A DNA stretch of 64,000 bases from Sepioteuthis lessoniana (lineage: Eukaryota; Mollusca; Cephalopoda; Myopsida; Loliginidae), in NCBI GenBank assembly GCA_963585895.1, contig CAUZXS010000227.1, forward strand, positions 62,001-126,000. The letters are read 5' to 3'. Each line of letters begins with the position of its first letter. Position 1 is the stretch's first letter. Both the position numbers and the translations under genes were made by a program. Positions 11,761 through 22,317 of this stretch are shown in pieces. A model generated the notes under the pieces. The model was not told the DNA's origin. It saw nothing but the letters and a program-made list of their open reading frames with translations, and did not search any database.

Positions 11761-12984
11761 AAATAATCTGTTATCATATGTACTTTTCAGACCCCCTACC
11801 CTCATCCCAAAAATAAGTGGTAAGATGGTGTTTTTTCAACCCTTACCTACTGGATATACAGATTTCAAATGCACCTCATACAAGGGGTGCAGACTGAAAA
11901 TTATACACTATATCTTTATCATACCAGAGCATCTTTATCATATCTGTGCCTCTTTCAGTTGCTAGCAAAATTTTTAATCATTTCAGGCATTCACTCATAT
12001 AAAGAATTAAAGTATTCAATTTTTACTGAATTGTTCCTATTCTAACATCTTGAGTTATTGGTTTTCTTTTCAATTAGAGTTGTATACTGCTTTGACTTTT
12101 TTGTAATTCAATCTACCTTTTCATTTTATAAAATTGCAAACAACTGAACAAATACATCTTCATACTTTCATTACAGAAGAATATTAAATATTTTTGTAGG
12201 AAAAGCTCAGTAAATGTTCCAAAAAGAGAATTAATTCTCTGAAGGTTTTGTGGTTACATTTGCTACCAAAAAAAATTGCTGTGAATATAAAAAAAGATGC
12301 CAAGGAGCCATTGACACCCAATTGACTTTTTGTTATTGATATTCATGTCAAGAAATGTTTGACCTTATCTAATTTGGATTCAAAACACAATTATATATGG
12401 GTGAACAAAAAATTCCAGTGTTTGGACTTTTCATTAGACCAGTCAACTTTTTCTTGATAATTCATCAGCTGTAAAAGGTTTGGCTATAAGACAAAATAAT
12501 TTCCATTTATAAAATATGCAAGATTTAAACTAATTCCAATCTTACCATTTTAAGGAACAATAAGGCTTTGTCACAAAAGACAATACTGATGAAAAAAAGA
12601 TTATTTTAAATTCCACAGAAGCAAATGTGAACACCATACTGATTTTCAACTTAGAAAGTTTCTTCTTTTGCAATCTTGTTCTTTGTTGTTTTGTCCTGAA
12701 ATCATTTCTTGATGCAATTGCATATTGATTATTTCAGTTTACTGGTCTTTATCTATTTCTAATTCAACCACTGTACTTGTTAATAATAATTGACTTGCTA
12801 TATTTACTATCATATAAAGTGGGATTGAAAAGTTCTCAGCCTCGCCAAGGAGATAATAGTCTTCTTTTTTCTTTTTTTAAAGATTTATTGAATTTTTTCT
12901 TTGAAGTGTTAAAGAAAGAAAAACAATGTACCAATAATGCTAAACTTTGATATGAATATGTGTAATAATAATTCCATGATCCTC
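11761..12984. other. anonymous AT-rich DNA
   Basis: No gene recognised. Near 12818-12860 a GGATTGAAAAGTTCTCAGCC segment is faintly reminiscent of a mariner end, but is too short to call. Confidence 0.4.
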
Positions 12985-13266
12985 AGTCATTCCTATCCTC
13001 TAAGATTCGAGGTCATTCCCTTCTTCTATGATTCTTCTTCATTCCCTTCTTCCATGATTCAAGTTTATTCCTTTCTTCTATGATTCTAGGTTATTCCCTT
13101 CTTCCATGATTCTTGTTAATTCCCTTCTTCCATGATTCAAGTTTATTCCTTTCTTCTATGATTCTAGATTATTCCCTTCTTCCATGATTCTTGCTCATTC
13201 CCTTTTTCCATGATTCTAGGTTATTCCCTTCTTCCATGATTCTAGGCCATTCGCTTCTTCCATAAT
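12985..13266. repeat. 26 bp pyrimidine-rich minisatellite
   Basis: About ten tandem units of 26 bp built on ATTCCCTTCTTCCATGATTC plus a variable CTAGGT, AAGTTT or TTGCTC end. Units differ at a few positions and variants alternate, which suggests short higher-order duplication. No coding role is apparent. Confidence 0.9.
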
Positions 13267-13299
13267 ACTATAAGTATACATGATTTGTAAGCAAGTAGA

Positions 13300-14008
13300 T
13301 TGATTTGGTTCGGTTTCCATTTTAGTGATAACAATTTTAAATGAGCTTGAGCTCATTTTTATTAAACATAGTTACATGGTTTCAAGTATTGCGATGTAAC
13401 AGTAACAATTTAACATCAGTCATTCATTTGCACACATTCAAATGGATATACATATGATTTGTCAGTGAATAGTTTTTAGATGATTTCCTTTTTAAATGAG
13501 AACTAATTTGGTTACACACTAGTATTGCTATTGTTTCTACCTGGTTAAATGGTTTGCATTATTGCTAGCTAACACTAATAATTCGATTCAATTTTAATCT
13601 TTTTTGCAAACAATGAAATGGTTACAAGTCATACAATTTAACACTAATTATTCTATTTTAACGCAATTTATTCATCTCCACACTGTTAATGGTTCTAAGT
13701 ATTGCTATGTATTACCGATATTACAATTTAGATACACAGTTAAAAAGTTTCAAGTATTGCTATTTAACACTTATTATTCTATTCATCATTCTCATTTGTT
13801 TGCATACAGTTAAATGGTTCCACATATTGATATATATCACTAACAATTCAATTAAACATCAGTCATGACTGATTTTAAGATGATGTTTTAAAACTATGCA
13901 AAAATGTAAATATATATGTACAATGTATGCAGTTCCCAAGTCTCTAGGCATAAAACAACTCAGGACGAGTTGACATGCCATCAAAATCAATCAATCAAAT
14001 TTATTATC
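13300..14008. repeat. array of S4 internal units plus an S4-type tail
   Basis: From 13370 to about 13860 the minus-strand form of the S4 ~70 bp unit recurs five to six times (TTTCAAGTATTGC or similar, TAACACTAATTATTC, CATTTGTTTGCACAC). From 13900 a plus-strand S4b tail follows (CTCTAGGCATAAAACAACTC, GTTGACATGCCATCAAAATC, then CAAT repeats). The arms have opposite orientation, so at least two copies or a rearrangement are joined here. Confidence 0.65.
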
Positions 14009-14149
14009 TTACTAACTGAAGTTAAGGACTTTACATTTTTTCAAGTAAATTATACTTGCCTTTATGTTTGCAATATTTAGTACTTTAATTTTAATAGTAT
14101 TCTCTTACTTAGGTGTCTTTTGAATTAGGCACTCTTTCATGAGTATTAA

Positions 14150-14400
14150 ATAGAATCTGTGGTGTAATGGTTATCGTCGTAGGAAATGGACTCGGCGACA
14201 CGAGTTCAAATCCTGGACGAGACTGATGGCATTTCTCATAGCACTAATACCCTTGGGAAAGGTATGAATCCAATTATTCTCCCTCCAGCTATGGGTAAAT
14301 AGTAGAACAGACTGGGTTCTTCAGCCTTGGTGAGGCAACTAGTCTAGGAGAAGGAAAACTCTGAATTCAAATCTGTTAAACTCTGCTTATTTGATTCATT
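14150..14400 (+). mobile_element. S3 SINE, 3' truncated
   Basis: tRNA-like head with A-box TGGTGTAATGG and B-box GAGTTCAAATCCT, then GATGGCATTTCTCATAGCAC and the central block CCCTTGGGAAAGGTATGAAT with CCAGCTATGGGTAAATAGTA. The 3' block CAACTAGTCTAGGAGAAGGA follows. It ends near CTCTGCTTA without the GACCTTGTGTCACATCCTG tail. Confidence 0.8.
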
Positions 14401-14495
14401 TGAATACATTGTTCTCATTTCTATACCAATCCCATCCAATATCTTTCAAAAGATTATCCTTCATCAAATCGCTTTTTATAGCAACTCATACAGAT

Positions 14496-14748
14496 TATCA
14501 TTTGGTTTGATTTCTTTGTTTAATTGCATATCAACCATTGTGGGTTATTTAATGTCAAAACCATTCTTCTAGAATAACAATATTGGTACAAGTCAACTCA
14601 CAGTTGATAGGGATAAAGGAGTTCATGCCTTTCCTGAAGGTATTAGTCTGAAAGTGAACATAATAGCATAGCTGGAGTTTGAACTCACTTACTATGATGT
14701 TGCAGTCCAGTCTGTTTGCCACTATGCCACAGGGACTCTTCCAGGTTG
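14496..14748 (-). mobile_element. S1 SINE, full length
   Basis: Read on the minus strand it has the tRNA-like head (A-box TGGCATAGTGGC, B-box-like GAGTTCAAACTCC), the central GGAAAGGCATGAACTCC block and a tail with AATAACCCACAATGG and GGTTGATATGCAATTAAAC. It is diverged from the 50606 copy but complete. Confidence 0.8.
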
Positions 14749-16059
14749 TCATTTCTATGACAGTAAAGAATGTACATTCAAAATATGAATTAAAGAAAAA
14801 CTGAAGCTCAATATAGATTTTACAATATTAAGAGATTTATAAAAAGGCTCACATGCTGCTTCACCTAAAAGTATAATTAAATTTCTTACAGGGTAAAGTT
14901 GTTGCACAAACCATTCCTTGGATGGCCCAAACTAAATCTTGGCTAGGTATCAAAGAAAGAATGAAATTCTTCAAATTTGATGGATTTAAAGTTCACAGAA
15001 AAAGTTGCAATTTTTTTTGTTTGTTTGTTTGGGAAGGCAATGCTTGTGAAAATAAAAAGTCCTCAAAGGAATAAGTTCTTCATGGGAAGATGTCAGAGGT
15101 TGAATTTGTGTTCTTCAGGAAAAGGATTTAAATCAATCTGAATTTTAAGGTATTTTATTGAAAACAAGTAACAGACTTTCTTTAGTTGGATGAAGCATGC
15201 AGAAAAAAAAGACTTTCTTTGGGCGGCAAGAAAAAATAAAAAGATAAAAACATTGACAAGATACATAGTGATGTGAAACAATATTTTCTTTAGTTAAAGA
15301 CTTTCTTCAGTAAATGAAAGACATGGAGGTGAAAAATACTTTCTTGGTTAAAAACTCTGTTTACTTAATGTCATGTTGTCCTGTGTGAAATAGACTTTCA
15401 GTGTCCTTCTGCCATCTGAGACACTTCATCACAAGGAACTTCTTCTTCCCTTATTCCTTGAGAACCTTTATCCTTCTCTTTTTATCACCTTCATTGGAAC
15501 TGTTGCTGGAATTAGTCTCTTGGCTAAAATTCCTCTCCTTTTAAGTCAGTCAAGGGTGGAAGTGGTTTTGATATTAACCTGGCAGTGAGCCAACTTTGCA
15601 ATCTCATTGGCAAATAAGGACCTCCAGCCGTTTATTCAAACTTTGAATGAACTTCAGCCGTTACACCTTGGGCATGCTACATGGCTTCAGAAATGTTTGA
15701 GCCTTTACTTAAATGTTCTTTTCCATAGACAAATAAAATTGAGTTTAATAATTAAGGAAATATTCAATGAAGTTCTACAAAATAACTTCTAATTTTAAAA
15801 TACCATTAAGAAATTTTGTTTATTTAGAATAATATTTTTAAAAACATTTTTAGCTCAGTGTTATTATAAAAACAATTTTGAAGTAATTTAATGTTTATCT
15901 TAAAACATTTTTTAAACATTTAAAATTTTTTCTCAGCTCAAAATGGAATTAAATTTTGAATTATTTTGTTTACATCTTTGAACTGTCCAAAAATTAATTT
16001 TTAGGAAATTCTTACAAGTTGTAACCATAGCAGAACATTTGTATGATTACATCACTTGA
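14749..16059. other. anonymous DNA
   Basis: No gene recognised. It contains short T-rich runs such as (GTTT)n near 15003-15030. ORFs of about 60 codons lack any domain signature. Confidence 0.45.
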
Positions 16060-16435
16060 ATTCTAATGAAATGATAAGAGAAAAAACTAGATGGGAATTA
16101 GACAAGAATGCTGTGTGCTGTTTTAAACAGATCCAGGAAACAGCTCTCTACAAACCAATAGATGTATGGTCACTTACCTCTCATCTCACAAACTATCAAA
16201 GTAAAATGAACAAAATATACTGGGCACTGGTGGAGAAGTAATGATAAACTTATAAGTGAAATTCTACTGTGGAAACACCATTGTCGACTGACTTGAAAAA
16301 ATTTATATCCATCAGGTCAGTGTAGATACTTGGTGATGTCTAGAGGACCTACAAAGAGCAATGAACGATAGAGATGGATGGGAAGAGAGAGTCAAAGGAA
16401 TCTAAGTTGTCAGCACACCTTGATAATAATATATT
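16060..16435 (+). mobile_element. LINE copy K, degenerate 3' fragment
   Basis: Matches the last ~370 bp of the LINE: GATGGGAATTAGACAAGAAT, CACTTACCTCTCATCTC, then GAACGATAGAGATGGATGGG and a degraded 3' end with TTGATAATAATAT. Frame broken throughout. Confidence 0.75.
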
Positions 16436-17300
16436 TTTGATGATAATTTTATTTTTATAAATATGCTACTTTAACTTTGCTTGAAATATTTTATTTCTTA
16501 TGAATAACCACCTGATTAATATGTCCAGTAGATATGTTTTCCTGACAGAAGCTTTGTGATGAGGGTAGATTTTCAAAGACATTCCTTTTTAGTGAATGGG
16601 TCTTTGGAAGGCAGAACGGAAGGGAAAAATAGAAGAGATACAGAGGCTTTCTAAAAAGGACACTCATATCTTGTGGAACCGGCTGCTGCCAATGGGCAAC
16701 GGAAACTACAAATGGGGAAATATGGAAGTAACATCCCTAGCTGAAGGAAACCACAAAACAGGAGAAAAGGAAAAAGAGAATATGCAATAAAACTAGAATT
16801 TTTCTAGATTCCTGATTTCCTCCTGCAGTTACTAAAGAATAACTTACATGTCTTATGTAGGTTTCACTGGCCATCAAAAGACAGACAATAAACCTGAAAT
16901 CCTCCATCTTTTGGCAAAGCTAAACTATGATCTGTATCAATAATTGGGAAGATTTCATTTATCTGTTCTCTTTTGATAGCCAAATGGTTTAATGTATAAA
17001 CAGACCAAATTTGCTATGCTTATTTATTGGACCCAGGAGGAGCCTTTAATATAAAAAGATTTTGCTCATCATAATTAAAGAGGGTCTTTCAGCAAGAGAG
17101 TGTCCCCAACAATAAGCAATAATCTGTAGGCAGCCATATTATTCCTAGATCTCACTATACAGAATTTACATCCTTAAACATTAAAAGACAAAAATTAACA
17201 ATTTTTTTGTTTTAATTAGATAATTACTTACTTTTAATTTAACTTTTCCATTAAGATTTTTTAGTAGTTCTTCAATTTGGAGATGAAAAATAATTATAGA
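16436..17300. other. anonymous DNA
   Basis: No recognised element. A plus ORF at 16596-16790 (64 codons, rich in Lys and Glu) has no domain that I recognise and is probably chance. Confidence 0.4.

Positions 17301-17346
<46 letters not shown>
17301..17346. repeat. (TA)n run, left flank of LINE D
   Basis: TA dinucleotide run bordered by TAGAGTATA on the left and TATACTCTA on the right, so the whole flank is palindromic. LINE homology begins at its right edge. Confidence 0.9.
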
Positions 17347-17349
17347 TCT

Positions 17350-20196
17350 AGGTCAACTATCAGAGCTAACTGCATCAGCCGTAGAACATAAGATAGATAT
17401 AATTTGCATACAAGAGCACCGATACACGCACACCGAAGATATCAAGTATCACGAAACTGGAAATGGATGGATGCTGGTGACTGTATCGGCATGGAAAAAC
17501 TCTGTCAATGCATCGGTAGGAGGGGTGGGAATACTTCTAGGACCGAGAGCGTTAAAAACACTGAACAGCATTGAGAGAATACAACCTAGGATGATGGCCG
17601 CAACGTTTAATGGCAACCCCAAAGCAACAATTATCTCCTGCTACAGCCCTACCAATGTTAGCGAAGAAAACGAAATAGCCACCTTCTACGAAGATCTATC
17701 CTCCCTAGTTCGCAGCATTCCGAAACACAACCTGCTAGTCATTGGCGGAGATATGAATGCACAAATCGGGAAAAACAGACACAACAAATACAGCCTACAC
17801 TACGCGTCTAACAGGAATGGACAGCATTTAATAGATTTCATGATAGAAAATAGATTAACCTGCCTCAATACAAACTTTCAAAAAAGGGAGGGGAAATTAT
17901 GGACCTACACATACGCGAATAAGAGTAAAGCACAGATAGACTACGTCCTTATAAACAGGAAATGGAAAAACAGTGCGATGAATTGCGAGGCATACTTCTC
18001 CTTCGAGGGTGTGTCCTCCGATCATCGAATAGTTACGGCCAAAGTACGACTAAGCCTAAGAAAAAACGCCACACGTAAAGCGACGACCAAGCACTATGAC
18101 TGGGCCCTACTCAACAACAGAGATATTAGAGATAAATATGCATTAGAATTAAGAAACAGATTCGAAGCACTACAAGAGAAGGTAGAAATAGGCACCCCAA
18201 ATGACGAATATGAAAATTTTGTAGAAGCACACCTGGAGGCGGCAGAAAAGTGTATTCCAACAAAACCTAGAACTAAATATAGAGTCCCTTGGGAAACGCT
18301 AGCGGCTAGAGAAAAACGTGCACTTGTGAAGACTGCCTCCAAAAACTATCAACAGAACCCAACAAATACAAATGCACGAGAACTAGAAAAGGCGCAACGT
18401 CAATTAACAGGAATATACCTAAAAGAACAGGCAGAATACGTACAAAATCAGATAGATAAGATTAGAGACTCGGTGGAAGATAGGCAATCCAGGATAGCCT
18501 GGCAAACAATAAACGAAGTAAGTGGAAGGAAGAGCACAGCCAAAGCAAAATTGAAAGCTGCAAGCCAACAAGAAAGAATAAAACTGTGGGAACAGCATTT
18601 CAAAAATCTACTAGGAAACCCACCGGAAATAATGGATGAACCGATCACCAGAATTATTAGTAAGCAGTTAGACGTAAAACTAGGTCCTTTCACCAAAGAA
18701 GAACTCGACATGGTTCTCAGAAGAATTAAAAATAGGAAAGCGGCGAGGCTAGACGAGATCCCCCCAGAAGTGTGGAAGACGAGACAATTCGACGATATAC
18801 TGCTCCGGCAATGCAACGCAGTCTATAGTCAAAATAGGATAGAACGATGGACGAAGGGATGCATCCTTCCATTCCCTAAAAAAGGCGACCTCGGACTAGC
18901 CAAGAACTACCGAGGGATAACACTTACATCCATAGCAGCCAAAATCTACAATGCCCTACTACAAAACCGCATAGAACCCAAAATGGAAAACATCCTTAGG
19001 AAAAACCAAAATGGCTTCCGGAGAAATAGATCCACAACCTCACAAATACTGACCATCCGTAGAATCCTGGAAGGCGTTCAGGCAAAAAACTTACAGGCGA
19101 CATTACTATTTGTCGACTTTACCAAGGCCTTCGATTCCATACACAGAGGGAAGATGGAGCAAATCCTACTAGCTTACGGCCTACCAAAAGAAACCGTAGC
19201 AGCGATAATGATTCTCTACAGAAACACCAAAGTAAAAGTACGTTCACCAGATGGAGACACGGAATACTTCGACATTGTTGCAGGAGTACTACAAGGAGAC
19301 ACACTAGCCCCGTACCTCTTTATCATCTGTCTAGACTATGTGCTTAGGACTTCGATCGACAAAATCAGAGAAAATGGCTTTGAGCTGACTAAGAGAAGAA
19401 GCAAAAGGTACCCCGCAAAAACAATCACGGACGCCGACTACGCTGATGACTTGGCGTTACTAGCGAATACGCCTAATCAAGCAGAGACACTACTACATAG
19501 TCTGGAACGAGCTGCAGCTGGCATTGGCCTACATGTCAATGCAAACAAAACCGAATATATGTGTTACAACCAAACAGGCAACATTGCCACACTAGACGGA
19601 GCCTCTCTGAAACTAGTCGACAAATTCACCTACCTAGGAAGCAGCGTCTCATCAACCGAGAAGGACATTGACACACGACTGACGAAGGCATGGACAGCTA
19701 TCGATAGGCTCTCGATCATATGGAAGTCAGACCTAACAGATAAAATGAAACGCAGTTTCTTCCAGGCAGCGGTTGTGTCGATACTGCTATATGGATGCAC
19801 CACATGGACGCTTACGAAGCGGCTGGAGAGGAGGCTGGACGGAAATTACACAAGAATGTTGAGAGCAGTATTAAACAAGTCCTGGCGACAACACCCCACG
19901 AGACTCCAACTATACGGACACTTGCCCCCCCATCACAAAAACTATACAAGTTCGACAAACCAGACACGCAGGACACTGCTGGAGAAGCAAGGACGAGCTC
20001 ATAAGCGATGTACTCCTGTGGACCCCCACTCATGGATGTGCAAGAGTGGGACGACCAGCACGAACTTACATACAGCAGCTATGTGAGGACACGGGTTGTA
20101 ATCCTGAAGACCTGCCGGAGGCGATGAATGATAGGGAGAAATGGCGAGAGACGGTCAGGGATATCCCCGCAGGCGACGCGACATGATGATGATGAT
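17350..20196 (+). mobile_element. LINE copy D, young nearly intact RTE-like element
   Basis: About 2.85 kb, one long coding frame with APE endonuclease followed by reverse transcriptase, no visible LTR, and a 3' end of (GAT)n running into (TA)n. Homology with copy B begins at AGGTCAACTATC (17350); copy B has about a dozen more codons, so D is slightly 5' truncated. The frame is open from 17351, upstream of the first ATG at 17471, and includes the QEHR endonuclease motif. It is visibly richer in G+C and CpG than all other copies, as expected of a recent insertion not yet eroded. TA runs flank both ends. Confidence 0.93.
17471..20086 (+). CDS. LINE endonuclease-reverse transcriptase polyprotein, frameshifted near C-terminus
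   Basis: Predicted 871-residue product of LINE D. It would nick target DNA and copy its own RNA there (target-primed reverse transcription, the known mechanism for APE-type LINEs). The endonuclease spans residues 1 to ~190: GGDMNAQIG at 92-100, QIDYVL at 155-160, SSDHR at 182-186. Its first catalytic Glu lies in the in-frame upstream extension from 17351, so the ATG at 17471 is not the native start. Reverse transcriptase is ~465-720: FVDFTKAFDS at 547-556, LQGDTLAP at 607-614, catalytic YADD at 657-660. Two defects are visible. An extra C in the seven-C run at 19925-19931 shifts the frame after residue 820; the ancestral frame would continue to a TGA at 20184. A Gly conserved in copy B (KADGLDE) is Arg426 here. 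Confidence 0.92.
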   Translation: MLVTVSAWKNSVNASVGGVGILLGPRALKTLNSIERIQPRMMAATFNGNPKATIISCYSPTNVSEENEIATFYEDLSSLVRSIPKHNLLVIGGDMNAQIGKNRHNKYSLHYASNRNGQHLIDFMIENRLTCLNTNFQKREGKLWTYTYANKSKAQIDYVLINRKWKNSAMNCEAYFSFEGVSSDHRIVTAKVRLSLRKNATRKATTKHYDWALLNNRDIRDKYALELRNRFEALQEKVEIGTPNDEYENFVEAHLEAAEKCIPTKPRTKYRVPWETLAAREKRALVKTASKNYQQNPTNTNARELEKAQRQLTGIYLKEQAEYVQNQIDKIRDSVEDRQSRIAWQTINEVSGRKSTAKAKLKAASQQERIKLWEQHFKNLLGNPPEIMDEPITRIISKQLDVKLGPFTKEELDMVLRRIKNRKAARLDEIPPEVWKTRQFDDILLRQCNAVYSQNRIERWTKGCILPFPKKGDLGLAKNYRGITLTSIAAKIYNALLQNRIEPKMENILRKNQNGFRRNRSTTSQILTIRRILEGVQAKNLQATLLFVDFTKAFDSIHRGKMEQILLAYGLPKETVAAIMILYRNTKVKVRSPDGDTEYFDIVAGVLQGDTLAPYLFIICLDYVLRTSIDKIRENGFELTKRRSKRYPAKTITDADYADDLALLANTPNQAETLLHSLERAAAGIGLHVNANKTEYMCYNQTGNIATLDGASLKLVDKFTYLGSSVSSTEKDIDTRLTKAWTAIDRLSIIWKSDLTDKMKRSFFQAAVVSILLYGCTTWTLTKRLERRLDGNYTRMLRAVLNKSWRQHPTRLQLYGHLPPHHKNYTSSTNQTRRTLLEKQGRAHKRCTPVDPHSWMCKSGTTSTNLHTAAM

Positions 20197-20285
20197 GATA
20201 TATATATATATATATGTACGTACCGACTAAAGTAACCTATATATACATATATATAGATATATATATGTACTGACTAAAGTAACCG

Positions 20286-20316
<31 letters not shown>

Positions 20317-20324
20317 TACAGAGG
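20197..20324. repeat. TA-rich tandem region after LINE D
   Basis: Two ~50 bp imperfect units containing CGACTAAAGTAACC or TGACTAAAGTAACC between TA runs, then a TA/CA run to about 20315. Confidence 0.8.
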
Positions 20325-20749
20325 CCCAGTTAACTGGAGCTGCAGAATACATTGACTGCATCTCTGTAGAGGGATAAGACTACCTCAACAAGTGTCTTGG
20401 ATATGACACTAAACAATCTGATAGTGAGGCTCCAGTAGTGCGGGAGCTTTGAGGAATGCAGAGTACCCCTTTATTGCCATTGCTCCCAGGTCAACTCTGG
20501 CCCGGAGTGGTAACACTTGATAGGGTCCTATCTATGGGTCAAATTGAACTAAACTATGTACTTATGCAAAACTGAATTGCTTAAAATAGATCTGTTTTTG
20601 ACATTTAACTGTGTGTAAACATAAAACTGTACTTATGCTAAACTGAATTGTTTAAAATAGAACTGTTTATATGTATAAAAATGGATTTGGCATTAAATAA
20701 CCTACAATGGTTGATATGCCATAAAACCAAATGAAACCAAACACACAAA
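20325..20749 (+). mobile_element. S4 retroposon
   Basis: Head CCAGTTAACTGGAGCTGCAG, then GGATATGACACTAAACAATC, CTCCCAGGTCAACTCTGGC and GATAGGGTCCTATCTATGGG. Two internal units follow (ACTTATGCTAAACTGAATTG with AAAATAGAACTG). The end is GGCATTAAATAACCTACAAT with GGTTGATATGCCATAAAACC and CAAA-type repeats. Confidence 0.82.
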
Positions 20750-21335
20750 TATATATATATATATATATATATACAATTAAATGTCCATAATGTTTAATCA
20801 GAAAAGTATAAAGGCTTTTGAATTTGAATAACAATTGAAAGTGGGAGGTAAGGGATACTTCAGAAGTAAATCAAAATGTGAATTATAACTTTGACTTCCT
20901 TTTATTTCTGAATGAAAACTACCTAAGTATTCACTTTGATAAGAAATATTAAAAGATAAAAGGCTTTAAAAGTATATATCATTATTCTTCTGTTTGCAAA
21001 TGCTTTTAATCCATCATCCACTTAGTAAAAGTTACAAAAGTGACTTTTTGAAGTAGTACTCGTTAAATAATTCCTTAGATCTTTTATGTTAAATGCTTTA
21101 GTTCTTTACAAATCAGCAAATGAGTTGTTTAATGTTAAAATCAAAAATGAATTTATTGCTTGGAGGTTTTAAATGAGAAGATGTATTAGAATTCTTGAGG
21201 GTTTAATTTATCAAACATTTACAATAATTATCTGCTATTTTCATTTTCAACTTTATTCAGCCTATTTCATCATCAGAAAAAAATTTATGATCTTCATCAA
21301 AACATACAAATGATTCTAGTGCTATCTTTAATTGA
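20750..21335. other. (TA)n then anonymous DNA
   Basis: TA run at about 20750-20774, then AT-rich unique sequence with nothing recognised. Confidence 0.5.
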
Positions 21336-21960
21336 TTGGTTGATTGATTTTAATGGTATATCAACCCATGTAGGGTTATTTTATGCTAAGAGATTAAGGA
21401 ATTGAGTTTATTGTATGTTTGTATGTACATTTTTATGTTCTTTTTAAAAAGTTTTGTGCATATTAAATACAGATGAATTTTACCAGCTCATTGGCCTAGT
21501 GGGTAGAGTGTTTGCCAATGGTCCAGAGACCTGGGTTCAATCCCAGGTCGAGTTATACCAGAGAATTTTAAAATGGTACTTGATACCTCCTTGCTTAACA
21601 CTCAGCAATGTAAGGTACATATCAAGGGTAAAGTGGAGCAATCCAGGGAAAGGAGTAGCGCCCTCCCCTATACCTCGGTGTAATAGCTATTGAAAAGGGA
21701 GCCTTCTGGTTGCCCTAGACTATGGTCGCCAACTTTACTTTTACTTTTATTTGACCCTAAGATAGGACCCTAACAAATACTATCACTCTGGTTCAGAATG
21801 GTTTGAGGAGTAATGGCAATAGAATTATGCTCCACACTCCCCGAATCTCTAGAACCAGAGCCTCACCATCAAATGCAGCTTTGTGTCATACCCAAGACAC
21901 CTTATTTTATGGGGGTGTTTTTACTCCTCTGTAAGGAAAACAGTGAGTGCATAGCTATTT
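21336..21960 (-). mobile_element. S4b retroposon, split by an S2 SINE
   Basis: On the minus strand: head side at 21960 (GAGGAGTAAAAACACCCCC, GGGTATGACACAAAG), GGGGAGTGTGGAGCATAATT, GTCCTATCTTAGGGTC, and after the S2 insertion the AGCATAAAATAACCCTACAT and GGTTGATATACCATTAAAAT tail with CAAT repeats. Confidence 0.7.
21484..21746 (+). mobile_element. S2 SINE, full length
   Basis: tRNA-like head CAGCTCATTGGCCTAGTGGG (A-box) and B-box GGTTCAATCCCAGG, then ACTTGATACCTCCTTGCTTA, GTAAAGTGGAGCAATCCAGG and the end GGTCGCCAACTTTACTTT. It is inserted within an S4b copy. Confidence 0.88.
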
Positions 21961-22317
21961 TTGAATAATAAAGACTGAATACACATTTGAAAACTTTTTT
22001 TTCAGAGAGGACTTTTGTACACATCTAATATTTGTCAAATCTGTTTTAAGTTATTTGATTTACCCAATTCTGCAGCTGAAATATTTCTTTCATGAGCTTC
22101 ATATAAAAAATTACACTACAATGAAATTGTTTATTTCTGTTGATTCCCTGTGGAGCATAAAGGTACAGCTGTTTCGAAAGCAAGTATGTTTTATAAGATA
22201 GAGTTGTTATACCTATCAGGTTTTGTATTCAAAGTTGTCTTTCTAGATGGGCAACCAAAAATGTTTCAAGAATATATCTAGTCTATCCTGCTATTTTACC
22301 AAGAACAGAGAAGAAAA
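21961..22317. other. anonymous DNA
   Basis: Nothing recognised. Confidence 0.4.

Noticed and set aside
13000-13266. CRISPR-like regular repeats
   Set aside because: Units are head-to-tail without unique spacers; a eukaryotic minisatellite.
17181-17375. Minus ORF with a long Tyr-Ile repeat
   Set aside because: Translation of a (TA)n microsatellite.
18448-18816. 122-codon minus-strand ORF inside LINE D
   Set aside because: Shadow of the LINE coding strand; no independent motif.
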